Shown here in pieces: positions 8,835 to 17,895 of a stretch of 64,000 nucleotides of DNA. Origin of the DNA: Pseudomonadota bacterium (lineage in GTDB: Bacteria > Pseudomonadota > Alphaproteobacteria > Rhizobiales > Rhizobiaceae); contig JAEYDD010000075.1 of NCBI GenBank assembly GCA_023404095.1, positions 248,001 through 312,000 of the forward strand, in the 5' to 3' direction. Position numbers and translations under genes: made by a program. The notes below the pieces were generated by a model. The model searched no databases. It was not told the origin of the DNA and saw only the letters and a list, made by a program, of their open reading frames with translations. Each line of letters begins with the position of its first letter. Within the stretch, counting starts at the first letter, position 1.

Positions 8835-8941
8835 GTCGGGCGCTCTTTACAGAAAAGACGATGGCGTTTGGCTATGCCAGAACCACCGTCCTTCCTTCAA
8901 GTGTGCAACGGCCGCAGGGCCGATCTATACCGGACGCGGGA

Positions 8942-10504
8942 TCACTCCCACTCAATCGTGCCCGGCGGCTTGCTGGTGACGTCGTAGACGACGCGGTTGA
9001 TGCCGCGCACCTCGTTGATGATGCGGGTCGCCGCACGGCCGAGGAAGTTCATGTCGTAGTGGTAGAAATCGGCGGTCATGCCGTCCACCGAGGTCACGGC
9101 GCGCAGCGCGCAGACGAACTCGTAGGTGCGACCGTCGCCCATGACGCCGACCGTCTGGACCGGCAGCAGCACGGCGAATGCCTGCCAGATCTTGTCGTAG
9201 AGGCCGGCCTTGCGGATCTCGTCGAGATAGATGGCGTCGGCTTCGCGGAGAATCTCCAACTTGTCGCGGGTGATGCCGCCCGGGCAGCGGATGGCAAGGC
9301 CCGGACCCGGGAAGGGGTGCCGGCCGATGAAACTGTCCGGCAGGCCGAGCTCGCGGCCGAGCACGCGCACCTCGTCCTTGAACAGCTCGCGCAGCGGCTC
9401 GACGAGCTGCATGTTCATGCGCTCGGGCAGGCCTCCGACATTGTGATGCGACTTGATAGTCACCGAGGGCCCGCCCGTAAAGGAGACGCTTTCGATGACG
9501 TCGGGATAGAGCGTGCCCTGGGCGAGGAATTCCGCGCCGCCGAGCTTCTTGGCCTCGTCTTCGAACACTTCGATGAACAGGCGCCCGATGATCTTGCGCT
9601 TGGTTTCCGGATCGGAAACGCCCTCCAGTTCGCCGACGAAGCGATCGACCGCGTCGACGTGAATCAGGTGCAGGTTGTAGTGCTCGCGGAACATGGCAAC
9701 GACGTCGGCCGCCTCGTTCTTGCGCATCAGGCCGTGGTCGACCAGGATGCAGGTCAGTTGCTCGCCGACGGCTTCATGGATCAGAAGCGCCGCGACGGAG
9801 CTGTCGACCCCGCCCGAAAGCGCGCAGATGACACGCTTGTCGCCGACCTGCTCGCGGATGGCCTCCACGGCGCGGGCGCGATAGGCGGACATCGACCAGT
9901 CGCCCTTGATGCCGGCGATCTTGTGCACAAAGTTGGACAAGAGCTTTGCGCCGTCAGGCGTGTGCACCACTTCCGGGTGGAACATCGTGGTGTAGTAGCG
10001 CTTCGCTTCGTTGACGCAGATGGCAAAGGGGGCGTTTTCGGAGGTGCCGATGATCTCGAAGCCTTCGGGTGCCTCGGTGACGCGGTCGCCGTGGCTCATC
10101 CACACCGGGTACTTTTTGCCGACTTCCCAGAAGCCTTCGAACAGCGGGCTGTCCCTCAGGATCTCGACGTCGGCGCGGCCGAATTCGCGGGCGTGGCCGC
10201 CCTCGACCTTGCCGCCCAGCTGGGTCGCCAGCGTCTGCTGCCCGTAGCAGATGGCGAGGATCGGCAGGCCGGAATCGAAAGCCACCTGCGGCGCGCGCGG
10301 GCTGCCCGGGTCCAGAACCGATGCCGGACCGCCGGAGAAGATGATCGCCTTCGGCTTCATCCGGTGGAAGGCCTCTTCGGCCGACTGAAACGGGATGATC
10401 TCGCAATAGACGCCTGCTTCGCGCACGCGCCGGCCGATGAGCTGCGTCACCTGGCTGCCGAAATCGATGATGAGAACGCTGTCGGGATGAGCTGTCTGGG
10501 TCAT
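8942..10504 (-). CDS. guaA: GMP synthase (glutamine-hydrolysing)
   Basis: A 520-residue GuaA of full length. The N-terminal class I amidotransferase carries the nucleophile Cys86 in ILAICYGQQ and the MFHPEV histidine. The ATP-pyrophosphatase domain has the P-loop LSGGVDSSVAA, and the C-terminal dimerisation domain ends in the usual PGTIEWE. It converts XMP to GMP with glutamine and ATP in the cytoplasm. It lies 59 bases after the nucleosidase gene on the same strand and may be co-transcribed with it, giving a purine-centred group. The start MTQTAHPDSVLIIDFGSQ is the only sensible one. Confidence 0.97.
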   Translation of the reverse strand: MTQTAHPDSVLIIDFGSQVTQLIGRRVREAGVYCEIIPFQSAEEAFHRMKPKAIIFSGGPASVLDPGSPRAPQVAFDSGLPILAICYGQQTLATQLGGKVEGGHAREFGRADVEILRDSPLFEGFWEVGKKYPVWMSHGDRVTEAPEGFEIIGTSENAPFAICVNEAKRYYTTMFHPEVVHTPDGAKLLSNFVHKIAGIKGDWSMSAYRARAVEAIREQVGDKRVICALSGGVDSSVAALLIHEAVGEQLTCILVDHGLMRKNEAADVVAMFREHYNLHLIHVDAVDRFVGELEGVSDPETKRKIIGRLFIEVFEDEAKKLGGAEFLAQGTLYPDVIESVSFTGGPSVTIKSHHNVGGLPERMNMQLVEPLRELFKDEVRVLGRELGLPDSFIGRHPFPGPGLAIRCPGGITRDKLEILREADAIYLDEIRKAGLYDKIWQAFAVLLPVQTVGVMGDGRTYEFVCALRAVTSVDGMTADFYHYDMNFLGRAATRIINEVRGINRVVYDVTSKPPGTIEWE

Positions 10505-10563
10505 GGCGAGCCTTTAATGAAATTTGCCGCACTGCGCAACGGGGATCGCGGCAGATTCCGGGC

Positions 10564-11202
10564 TCAGAGCGCGATCGTGCCGTCGGCGATCGCCTGCTCC
10601 AGCCGCACGACCGCCTCCGCGAGCTTCTCGTCGACGACATGCAAGTATTCCGTCCAGTCGCCGACATGCTTCAGTTCGGCCTTCCCGTCGGAAATGCCCC
10701 GCAGGCCGATGAGCGGAACCTTGAAGGCGTGGCAGGCGCGCAGGATCGCAAAGGTCTCCATGTCCACCATGTCGGCATCGATTACCTGATAGGCAGTACC
10801 CGAAACGATGTTCGCTCCCGTCGAAAGCCGCGCGCCGGCGATGCCGGGCACGCGCAGCGGCAGCGGCACGGCGATCGGCAGGTCGAGAAAAGGCGTCGCG
10901 CCCTTCGCAAAGCCGAGCGGGGAGGCATCCATGTCGCGATAGGACACGCTCGTCGCCTGGTAGATCCCGGCCTGCTCCAGCGTCGCAGAACCCGCCGAGC
11001 CGAGCGAGACGACGAGGTCCGGCAGGCTGTCGCGCGCCTGCAGATGCGCAAGCGCGCAGGTCAGTTGCACGGCGGCCTCGACCGGGCCGACGCCCGTCAT
11101 CAGCGGCGCTATCCGGCTTCTGAGGTGCTGGCCGTATTCAGCGTCGACGGCCATCACATAGAGCAGGTTCTTGCCGGCGACTGACTTCAGTTCGTAGCTC
11201 AT
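10564..11202 (-). CDS. 5'-methylthioadenosine/S-adenosylhomocysteine nucleosidase-like protein
   Basis: A 212-residue purine nucleoside phosphorylase/MTAN-fold protein. SLGSAGSA corresponds to the ribose/phosphate loop, VDMETFAI carries the glutamate that contacts the ribose hydroxyls, and GISDGKAEL holds the catalytic aspartate that protonates the adenine. It should release adenine from methylthioadenosine or S-adenosylhomocysteine. Its ATG overlaps the end of the preceding thioesterase gene by 4 bases (ATGA-type coupling). A phosphorylase role cannot be excluded. Confidence 0.82.
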   Translation of the reverse strand: MSYELKSVAGKNLLYVMAVDAEYGQHLRSRIAPLMTGVGPVEAAVQLTCALAHLQARDSLPDLVVSLGSAGSATLEQAGIYQATSVSYRDMDASPLGFAKGATPFLDLPIAVPLPLRVPGIAGARLSTGANIVSGTAYQVIDADMVDMETFAILRACHAFKVPLIGLRGISDGKAELKHVGDWTEYLHVVDEKLAEAVVRLEQAIADGTIAL

Positions 11203-11648
11203 CCCGCCACGTCCTGGCGTCCGCGCACCACCATCATGGTGCCGGTCATCGAGGCGATCAGCTTCGCAGGGCCGTCGGTGATGGAATAGGCCCGTCCGTC
11301 GGCAACGATGATGTTCGAGCCGGGCTTCGTCACCTCGCCGCGAAACAGGAACCAGTCGCCGCGCCCCGGAGACATCAGGTTGACCTTGAACTCGATCGTC
11401 AGGATCGAGGCCTCGGTATCGATCACCGTATAGGCGGCGTATCCGCAGGCGGAATCGAGGGCGGCGGAGATGACGCCGGCATGGAGAAAACCGTGCTGCT
11501 GGGTCAGCTTTTCGTCGAACGGCAGTTCGATCTCCACCGTTCCGTGCTCGACGCGTGTCAGTTGCGCCCCGATCAGCTCCATCGCGCGCTGGCGCCCGAA
11601 GCTTCTGGTAATGCGTTCACGGAAATCCGCCGGCGGAAGGTCTGTCAT
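11199..11648 (-). CDS. PaaI-family hotdog thioesterase
   Basis: A 149-residue single hotdog domain. The stretch QQHGFLHAGVISAALDSACGYAA is the PaaI/YdiI signature: HGG-like turn, then the helix with the catalytic acidic residue. TIEFKVNLMSPGRGD is the following strand pair. It should hydrolyse an acyl-CoA or related thioester. It is first of a coupled set running into the nucleosidase and then guaA, but there is no obvious metabolic link between them. The substrate is unknown. Confidence 0.87.
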   Translation of the reverse strand: MTDLPPADFRERITRSFGRQRAMELIGAQLTRVEHGTVEIELPFDEKLTQQHGFLHAGVISAALDSACGYAAYTVIDTEASILTIEFKVNLMSPGRGDWFLFRGEVTKPGSNIIVADGRAYSITDGPAKLIASMTGTMMVVRGRQDVAG

Positions 11649-11738
11649 GTCGCTCGTCTTGCTTGGCGGGCTTGTCGCAAAAGTCCGCGCCCGTTGTCGG
11701 TCGAAACCCTCGCACGCACGCCCGCGCGCCGCAAGACG

Positions 11739-12194
11739 TCAATTGAGCGCCACGATCGCGCCGTTAAGGACGGCTGCAAACGACGTCCAGGCGAGATAGG
11801 GAAGGAACAGCAGGGCCGAAGCCCGGTCCTGCTTCCAACTGGAAAGGATGTAGAGCAGGACGCTCACCACAAGCCCGATGACAACGACCAGCGCCAGTGC
11901 GGGTTCGCGGAGGCCGAAGAACAGTGGCGACCAGGCGAAGTTCAAGGCGAGCGCGGCCCACCAGAGCCGCATGGCCGCGGTCTTAGGGAAACCGATGAAA
12001 GTACGCGCACCTGCGACGGCGATCATTGCATAGAGCAGCGTCCAGACCGGGCCAAAGACCCAATCCGGTGGATTGAAGGCGGGCTTTGCCAGCGACCGAT
12101 ACCAGGCGTCCGGCAGGTTGAAGAGGCCGATGAGCAGCCCGCCTCCGACGACGAGCACGAGAAAGGAGAGGTAGGTCAAGGCTTTGCTGTTCAT
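11739..12194 (-). CDS. tspO: TspO/MBR (tryptophan-rich sensory) protein
   Basis: A 151-residue integral membrane protein with five predicted helices. The conserved features of the family are visible: LPDAWYRSLAKPAFNPPDWVFGPVW near the first loop, and NFAWSPLFFGLREPALALV in helix four. In Rhodobacter and Sinorhizobium TspO binds tetrapyrroles and modulates stress- or oxygen-dependent gene expression; whether this copy does so is inference. It is transcribed divergently from the GNAT gene, with 86 bases between. Confidence 0.93.
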   Translation of the reverse strand: MNSKALTYLSFLVLVVGGGLLIGLFNLPDAWYRSLAKPAFNPPDWVFGPVWTLLYAMIAVAGARTFIGFPKTAAMRLWWAALALNFAWSPLFFGLREPALALVVVIGLVVSVLLYILSSWKQDRASALLFLPYLAWTSFAAVLNGAIVALN

Positions 12195-12280
12195 GTCGCT
12201 CAGTTAGGGCGCCGTCTCTTCCGTGTCCAGTCTGCCGGGCAGACCATTGCACGGGCGGGAAGCCGCCCTACATCTTTTCC

Positions 12281-12829
12281 ATGGATCACGCGATCGAGAT
12301 CAGGCCGGGACGCACCGCCGACGTCTTCGCGATCGGCCGGGTGCTGGTGGAGACCTGGAGGGCGACCTTTCGGGGACTGCTTGACGATGCTTTCCTTCAG
12401 GGCATGTCGCCGGCCGAGCAAGCCGTTCGCCATATGGGTCGCCGAAACGCGGCCGGTGTCGGCCATTTCGTGGCGATCGAGAGAAAGACCGGCAATCTGG
12501 TCGGCTTCGTCAACTACGGTCCGGCCCGTTATGCGACGCCCACCCCCGCAGGTGAGATCTACGCGCTTTATGTGCTACCGGCCCACCAGGGACGCGGCGT
12601 CGGCGCCGAACTGGTGCGCAGCGTCGCCCGCTACATGGCCGAGGGTGGCACAATGACGCTCTGCGCCTGGGTGCTGTCCACCAATCCCAATCGTCTCTTC
12701 TACGAGCGTCTCGGCGCGTCCGCCGTCGAAACTGGCACCATTACGCTCGGCGGTCATCGCTACGAACAGGTCGCCTATGCCTGGCGCGATCTGCACCTCC
12801 TGATCGCCCGCGATGCCGGGGCAGCGTGA
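12281..12829 (+). CDS. GNAT-family N-acetyltransferase
   Basis: A 182-residue acetyltransferase. The acetyl-CoA pyrophosphate loop is LYVLPAHQGRGVGAELV (Q/RxxGxG/A), followed by NPNRLFYERLGASAV, the C-terminal beta-bulge segment of the fold. Substrate cannot be predicted. It stands alone, convergent with the DUF1513 gene downstream. Confidence 0.88.
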   Translation: MDHAIEIRPGRTADVFAIGRVLVETWRATFRGLLDDAFLQGMSPAEQAVRHMGRRNAAGVGHFVAIERKTGNLVGFVNYGPARYATPTPAGEIYALYVLPAHQGRGVGAELVRSVARYMAEGGTMTLCAWVLSTNPNRLFYERLGASAVETGTITLGGHRYEQVAYAWRDLHLLIARDAGAA

Positions 12830-12897
12830 AGCACCCCTGTTCAAGCCGCGCCGTCTGTGCAAAAGGAGCCGCTGGCCGGGCCCGGGACACGACAGCT

Positions 12898-13983
12898 TCA
12901 GAGCTTCCCGAAGCGGACGATGTGCTGGTCCCAGGCGAGACCAGCCTTCTGGTCGTCGAAGCGACCGTCATAGGTGGAGACGGCAAATCCGCGCCTTGAA
13001 GCCGCGATGCCGGCCGCATCGGCGACGTGGTCTTGGCGAAGGACGCGACCTGTGGCTGCGTCGATTGTCACGGCCGTGCCGCCCTTTGGCGATGTGAGGC
13101 CGACGAGTCCCTCCCTCCGGTTGACCGCGATCGCACCGACATAATTGGCGAGCGCCTGCGTCGCTTCTGCCGGAAGTTCCAGGAAGGCGATGTCCTGGCC
13201 CTTGGCGAAGTGCCCGGCAAGCGGCGGCAGATCGTTGCGCGGCCCCTCGTACTGGCAGGCGAACCAGACGCGACCCTTGCCGTCGATATCTACATGCCGG
13301 GTCGAAAGCTGGCGCAACGCCGGAGGCATGGCATGTCTTTCGATAAGCGCGCCGGTGGCAGCATCGATCAATGCCAGCGACGGCTCCATGTGATCGAGGT
13401 TGAGCTTGGTGCGGCCGAAATCCGGATGCGTCTCGATGCCGCCATTGGCAACGACCAGCATGCGCCCGTCGTCGGAGACATTCATGTCGTGCGTGCCAAT
13501 ACCGTAGGTGTCGAACTCGCCGATGCGGTGATAGCGGTCGGTCGCATCGTAAAGCCCGATCACGCCGCGGTTCTGCCCGAAATCGTTCTCGCTGGCATAG
13601 AGGAGGCGTCCGTCCGGCGAAAAGCTGCCGTGCCCGAAGAAATGCCGTCCCTCGCCGGCATGGATCGTGACCGGCTCTACCTGCCGGCGCGTATCGAAGA
13701 TCAGGGCGAAGGTGCCCGGGCGCCTTGCGAAGGCTGCGGCATGGCCGCTTGCAGCACTGTAGGCCATGCCGTGGCTTCGCGCCGGAAGCGACACCGTGTC
13801 GATGATCGTCCCTTTCTCGGCAAGCGTGGCGATGCCGAAGCTACCGTCGCGCGCCATGAAGCCGGAGGCGAACACGGCGTCGCTGCGTTCCAGTGCGTAG
13901 AGCGCCGAAGGGGTGAGCGTCGCCGTCCAGGCGGCGCCCACCATTTTTATGAAGCTACGGCGGTCGAGAAGCGGTGTACGCAT
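12898..13983 (-). CDS. Tat-exported DUF1513 protein of the imelysin iron module
   Basis: A 361-residue protein with a twin-arginine leader, LDRRSFIKMVGAAW (Arg8-Arg9), ahead of a beta-propeller-like body matching DUF1513. Motifs such as GHGSFSPDGRLLYASENDF, GTHDMNVSDDGRMLVVANGG and HVDIDGKGRVWFACQYEG look like repeated propeller blades. DUF1513 proteins are regularly found behind imelysin and di-haem (DUF1111) genes, which are the next genes of this strand apart from an intervening corA. Export in folded form suggests a cofactor. The function is unknown; a role in periplasmic iron handling is inferred from context. Confidence 0.85.
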   Translation of the reverse strand: MRTPLLDRRSFIKMVGAAWTATLTPSALYALERSDAVFASGFMARDGSFGIATLAEKGTIIDTVSLPARSHGMAYSAASGHAAAFARRPGTFALIFDTRRQVEPVTIHAGEGRHFFGHGSFSPDGRLLYASENDFGQNRGVIGLYDATDRYHRIGEFDTYGIGTHDMNVSDDGRMLVVANGGIETHPDFGRTKLNLDHMEPSLALIDAATGALIERHAMPPALRQLSTRHVDIDGKGRVWFACQYEGPRNDLPPLAGHFAKGQDIAFLELPAEATQALANYVGAIAVNRREGLVGLTSPKGGTAVTIDAATGRVLRQDHVADAAGIAASRRGFAVSTYDGRFDDQKAGLAWDQHIVRFGKL

Positions 13984-14008
13984 GCTTTCCTCTGTCGTTC
14001 GGCGCGGG

Positions 14009-14995
14009 TCAAAGCCATCCCCGATGCTTGAAATAGAGATACGGCAGCAGGCTGGAAAGCACCATCAGGGTCAGCGCGCCCGGATAGCCCAGATCCCATT
14101 GCAATTCCGGCATCATCTGGAAGTTCATGCCGTAGATCGAGGCCACCAGCGTCGGCGGCAGGAACACCACGGATGCGACCGAGAAGATCTTGATGATCTG
14201 GTTCTGCTCGAGGTTGATCAGCCCCAGCGTTGCGTCCAGCAGGAAGTTTATCTTGTTGGAGAGGAACTCCGCATGCTCGCCAAGCGAGGCGGCGTCACGC
14301 TGGATCAGCTTCAGGCGCTGCCGGGTCTCTTTCGGCGCACGCCGGCCGCCGCGGTCTTCGACCGCGGTGTGGTAGGCAATCAGCCGGCCGATACTGACGA
14401 GGCTTTCTCGAACGGCGGTCAAAAGGTCGCCCTTCAACCCGATCCGGTCGATCAGCGACTGCAGGTTGCGCGTCGTCTTCGTCGCACTGGCGCTCTTCTT
14501 GCGAAAGACCTCCCGCGAAATCCCGTCGATTTCCAGGCCGGCATGCTCCAGCGCATCCGCGGTCCGGTCGATCATCGCCTCGATCAGGCCCAGCATGGCC
14601 GCCTCGCCGGAGCCGCACGGCACTCCGTTTGCCTTCTGGCTGCGGGCGGCGAAGGTGGAGAACGGCCGCGGGCTTGCATGCCGGACAGTCACGAGCGTCG
14701 GCCCCTTGAGGATGAACGTAACCGGCACCTTGGCAGGCACCTCGCTGTCGAGCGCGGTGACGGCGGTCATCGTCATGAACTGCGCGCCCGCCTCCTGATA
14801 GAGGCGATCGGACAGTTCGATCTCCTGCATCTCGTCCCGGGTGGGGATCTCGATGCCGAGATTGTGCTCCACCAGGCGCGTTTCCTCGCCCGTGGGGCTC
14901 AGGAGATCGCACCAGATGGCAGGCTGCAATGCGGCGTCGCCGAAGGCGTCGACGCGAACGAGGTGGTTGCCGCGGTTTTGGAAGATGGACAGCAT
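14009..14995 (-). CDS. corA: CorA-family magnesium/divalent cation transporter
   Basis: About 328 residues: a cytoplasmic alpha/beta funnel followed by two C-terminal membrane helices. The selectivity motif YGMNF sits at the end of the first helix (about residue 290), and the protein ends in the basic tail YFKHRGWL typical of CorA. Homopentamers conduct Mg2+, sometimes Co2+ or Ni2+. The ATG at 14995 has GGAG upstream; another ATG four codons earlier (15007) lacks a ribosome-binding site. It lies between the imelysin genes and the DUF1513 gene, 25 bases from the latter, so it may be read together with the iron module. Confidence 0.92.
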   Translation of the reverse strand: MLSIFQNRGNHLVRVDAFGDAALQPAIWCDLLSPTGEETRLVEHNLGIEIPTRDEMQEIELSDRLYQEAGAQFMTMTAVTALDSEVPAKVPVTFILKGPTLVTVRHASPRPFSTFAARSQKANGVPCGSGEAAMLGLIEAMIDRTADALEHAGLEIDGISREVFRKKSASATKTTRNLQSLIDRIGLKGDLLTAVRESLVSIGRLIAYHTAVEDRGGRRAPKETRQRLKLIQRDAASLGEHAEFLSNKINFLLDATLGLINLEQNQIIKIFSVASVVFLPPTLVASIYGMNFQMMPELQWDLGYPGALTLMVLSSLLPYLYFKHRGWL

Positions 14996-15180
14996 AGCAG
15001 GCTCCATGCGGCGAGTCGGACGACCGCCGGAGCCCTCTGAATCAGGACCTGACGATCGAAACTTCTGCGACTCGACTTCGACTGTCGGGGTTCATCGGGT
15101 TTGTCCTTTTGTCACGTGCCGCAAATGTCCGGCACGAAAGCCATCTGCGCCTTTGGGGCGCGGTTGTCAAAGCCTTTCGC

Positions 15181-16311
15181 TCAGTCGCCGTCCGAGAAGG
15201 AGAAGCCGGCGCCAAGCCCGATCGCGCCGCCGAAATCGTTGCTGAGCCTAAGCACGAGATCGCGCGCATTGATGATCAGGAAATCGATCTTCCTGCGCTC
15301 GGTCGGCTCCGAAACCGCCCTTTCGATGTCGTCGTCGATCCTCGGCGCTGTGCGTTGCAGAGATTTCATCACGAACTCCACCGACCCTGCGATCGAGGCG
15401 ACGCCGGGATCGAGAAGCTCTTCCATTCCGGACCTCCGAAAAAGCGCGTTCAGCCCGTCCAGATTGCCTTCGATCGATTTCCAGGTGTTGCCGGAGCGCC
15501 AGTAGACTGCCGATTTCGGCCGCGGCGGCGTGTCCTCGCCCTTGTAGAAAGATTCGATGCGCTGGTCGCGAACGGTCTCCGCCCCATGGACGAGAATGCC
15601 GAGCAAGGCTGTGATCGCCTCCTTGCCGTCGCGGAAGACCGGGTTGTCAGGGCCGGGATGTTTCCAGTCCTTCTGGACGCCGTCCGGCTTTTCCCAATCG
15701 GCGCTGAGCGCGTTTGCCGTGGCGGCGATGTTCTGGGTCACCGCTCTGCCGAAACGGCAGCGGAAGCTGTCCTTGCCCGTATCGAGCGCGTCGGCTCCCG
15801 TGCCGTAAAGGACGTATTCCAGCGCTCCCAGGCCTTGGACCGCAACGCTCTTTCCGGGAAGCGCGGCAGCATCGGTGTCCTTTTCGTCCGCCTTTGCAAG
15901 GAGCGATTGCACCTGCTTTAGCCCCGTGCTCTTGCGGTCGGGATAGAAAAGGATGCGTTCGAACCTGTTCTGCTGCAACACCGGCCCGTCGCGAACGATC
16001 TCGATGAACGACCATTTCGCGACCGTATCGTCGAAGGCAGCATGTGCCGCAGCCCTGGTTTCGGGAGAGGGGGCCGCGCAGTAGGCTGCAACGGCCTGCG
16101 AAAGGCTCTTTGCGGATGCGCTCAGGTCGCGATAGCCGGGACGGATCACCTCGTCCACTGCGCGTTCCATCACGGGCAGAATCGCCGCATCGGTCAGTTC
16201 CGCCGGGGGGATCGGATTGGCGTCCTGCGCCCAGGCCGGCAGCGACAAGGCTGCGGCAGCAAGAGCGAAAAGGGCGCTACGGAGGCGGGGGCCGCGAAGG
16301 GACAGCATCAA
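15181..16311 (-). CDS. Imelysin-family periplasmic protein (second copy)
   Basis: A 376-residue secreted protein with a signal peptide (hydrophobic core about 11-26, ending SLPAWAQ) and an imelysin (peptidase M75-like) helical domain. At the place where imelysins carry GxHxxE it reads GLGALEYVLYG, so the glutamate is kept but the histidine is not. The sequence SFRCRFGRAVTQNIAATA is typical of the copy found beside di-haem proteins. Its start overlaps the stop of the di-haem gene by 4 bases, so translation is probably coupled. Imelysin-like proteins are linked to iron uptake rather than proteolysis in most recent work. Confidence 0.86.
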   Translation of the reverse strand: MMLSLRGPRLRSALFALAAAALSLPAWAQDANPIPPAELTDAAILPVMERAVDEVIRPGYRDLSASAKSLSQAVAAYCAAPSPETRAAAHAAFDDTVAKWSFIEIVRDGPVLQQNRFERILFYPDRKSTGLKQVQSLLAKADEKDTDAAALPGKSVAVQGLGALEYVLYGTGADALDTGKDSFRCRFGRAVTQNIAATANALSADWEKPDGVQKDWKHPGPDNPVFRDGKEAITALLGILVHGAETVRDQRIESFYKGEDTPPRPKSAVYWRSGNTWKSIEGNLDGLNALFRRSGMEELLDPGVASIAGSVEFVMKSLQRTAPRIDDDIERAVSEPTERRKIDFLIINARDLVLRLSNDFGGAIGLGAGFSFSDGD

Positions 16312-17849
16312 AGAGACTCCAGGAATGTGAGGAGAGCGTCACGATCGGCCTTGTCGAGGTCGATGAAGCGTTCGCGGGCGGCCTGTGCCTCGCCGCCGTG
16401 CCAGAGGATCGCCTCCGTCAGGTTGCGGGCGCGTCCGTCGTGCAGGAAGAAGGTGTGGCCGCTGACGGTCTTGGTCAAGCCGATGCCCCATAGCGGCGGG
16501 GTGCGCCACTCCCGGCCGTTCGCCAATCCGACAGTCTGGCCGTCGGCGAGGCCGTCGCCCATGTCGTGCAGGAGAAAGTCGGAATAGGGCCAGATCAGTT
16601 GGAAGGCCTGCGCGGTATCGTGCGCATCGCGGCGGGTGACAAATTTTGGGGTGTGGCAGGCCACGCAGCCGGTTTCGTAAAATGCCTTCTTGCCCGCAAG
16701 CGTCGGCGCGAAGCTCGCCTTGCGGCGGGCGGGAACGGCCAGGTTTTCGGAGTAGAAGGTGACGAGGTCAAGCACCGGGTCGGGCGCCTCGGTGTCACCC
16801 AGCCGCTTCTGCACGCCGTCCGGCATGGCGAGGCAGGCCGGCTGTTCCGGCGTGCAGTCGCCGTGGGCGGCGGGCGCAAGTGGGTTGGAAATGCCGATGT
16901 CGCCGGCGAAGGCTTCGGCGCTCTGCTTGCGTACGCTGGCGTTCTGCGCTTTCCAGCCGAAGCGGCCGAGCACCAGCTTGCCGCTTTCCTCGTCGCGCAC
17001 CAGCGCCGCCTTGCCGCTGATGCCGTCGCCGTCACCGTCTTCGGGATCGGCGAGTGCCATGATGTCGGCCTCGTGGATCGCCTCGATCAGCCCAAGCCCG
17101 ATCATCGGCGGCGTCATGCGCGGCGACAGCGTCGTTGTGGGATCCATCGCGCCGTAGCCGAGATCGGTCACCGAATAACGCGGCCGTCGCAGCGATACCT
17201 CTTCGCCGCCCTTCAGCGTTACGGTCTCTTCGGTGTATTCCACTTGCATCCGCCCTTCGGCGGCAAGCCCGGGAACGGCAAAGTCCTGAAGCTGGCCGCC
17301 ATAGACCGGGTCGGGGAAGTTCAGGACCTGCAAGGCATCGAGTTGCGCGCGTTCGGCATCGTCGGCCGGTGGACGCGCCAACCGGAAGAAGGTGGTGCTC
17401 GTCGTCGCGCCGGGCTCCGGCGGACGCCCCCGCCCGTCCTTGAGGTGGCAGTTCTGGCAGGCGCGCGAATTGAACAGCGGGCCGAGGCCGTCGGACGCAT
17501 GCGTGGAGGAGGGGGAGGACACCCAGACTTTGCGAAACAGCGCGTTTCCGAGCTTGAAGCCCTCTTCCTGCTGAAAGGTGAGATTTTCGGAGAAGTGCGA
17601 GAAGCTGTCGGCGTTGACGGCCGCAGTCGACGTCGCCGCACCGCCGGACATGGCCTCGTAGCGTTCGGCTTTCGAGAAATTCCGCGTCGGTCGGGTGATT
17701 GCCGCCACCCGAGCCTTGTCTGCTTCGGATAAGTCGGTGCGCCCGCCCGATCCCGGCAACTCGTCGAAGGCGAAGGCTGCACCGGCTGCGAGCGACAGCA
17801 GCAGCGCGCCGAGGACGGCATGCGGGCGGTTGAAGGGTGCGGTGCTCAT
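16308..17849 (-). CDS. Di-haem oxidoreductase-like protein (DUF1111)
   Basis: About 513 residues with an N-terminal signal peptide ending near AGAAFA. Two c-type haem motifs are visible: CQNCH at 131-135 and CVACH at 394-398, which places the protein in the periplasm after haem attachment. The family (DUF1111, di-haem thiol oxidoreductase) resembles di-haem peroxidases; a calcium-like loop DPEDGDGDGISG lies between the haem domains. I chose the ATG at 17849 since it directly precedes the signal peptide; upstream in-frame ATGs at 17867 and 17948 are possible. Flanked on both sides by imelysin genes, it may supply the redox step for iron capture. Confidence 0.88.
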   Translation of the reverse strand: MSTAPFNRPHAVLGALLLSLAAGAAFAFDELPGSGGRTDLSEADKARVAAITRPTRNFSKAERYEAMSGGAATSTAAVNADSFSHFSENLTFQQEEGFKLGNALFRKVWVSSPSSTHASDGLGPLFNSRACQNCHLKDGRGRPPEPGATTSTTFFRLARPPADDAERAQLDALQVLNFPDPVYGGQLQDFAVPGLAAEGRMQVEYTEETVTLKGGEEVSLRRPRYSVTDLGYGAMDPTTTLSPRMTPPMIGLGLIEAIHEADIMALADPEDGDGDGISGKAALVRDEESGKLVLGRFGWKAQNASVRKQSAEAFAGDIGISNPLAPAAHGDCTPEQPACLAMPDGVQKRLGDTEAPDPVLDLVTFYSENLAVPARRKASFAPTLAGKKAFYETGCVACHTPKFVTRRDAHDTAQAFQLIWPYSDFLLHDMGDGLADGQTVGLANGREWRTPPLWGIGLTKTVSGHTFFLHDGRARNLTEAILWHGGEAQAARERFIDLDKADRDALLTFLESL

Positions 17850-17895
17850 TTCGGGATCGGGCCGCATCGGTGGGATGCGGCCCGCCTTTTGCATC

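Noticed and set aside
8861..10789. A 642-codon open frame antisense to guaA
   Set aside because: Shadow of guaA and the nucleosidase gene; composition is Asp/Glu/Ala/Val-rich nonsense with no recognisable motif.
16308..17849. Cytochrome c peroxidase (MauG/CcpA) call for the di-haem protein
   Set aside because: It has two CxxCH motifs, but the other blocks match DUF1111 di-haem proteins rather than classical peroxidases.
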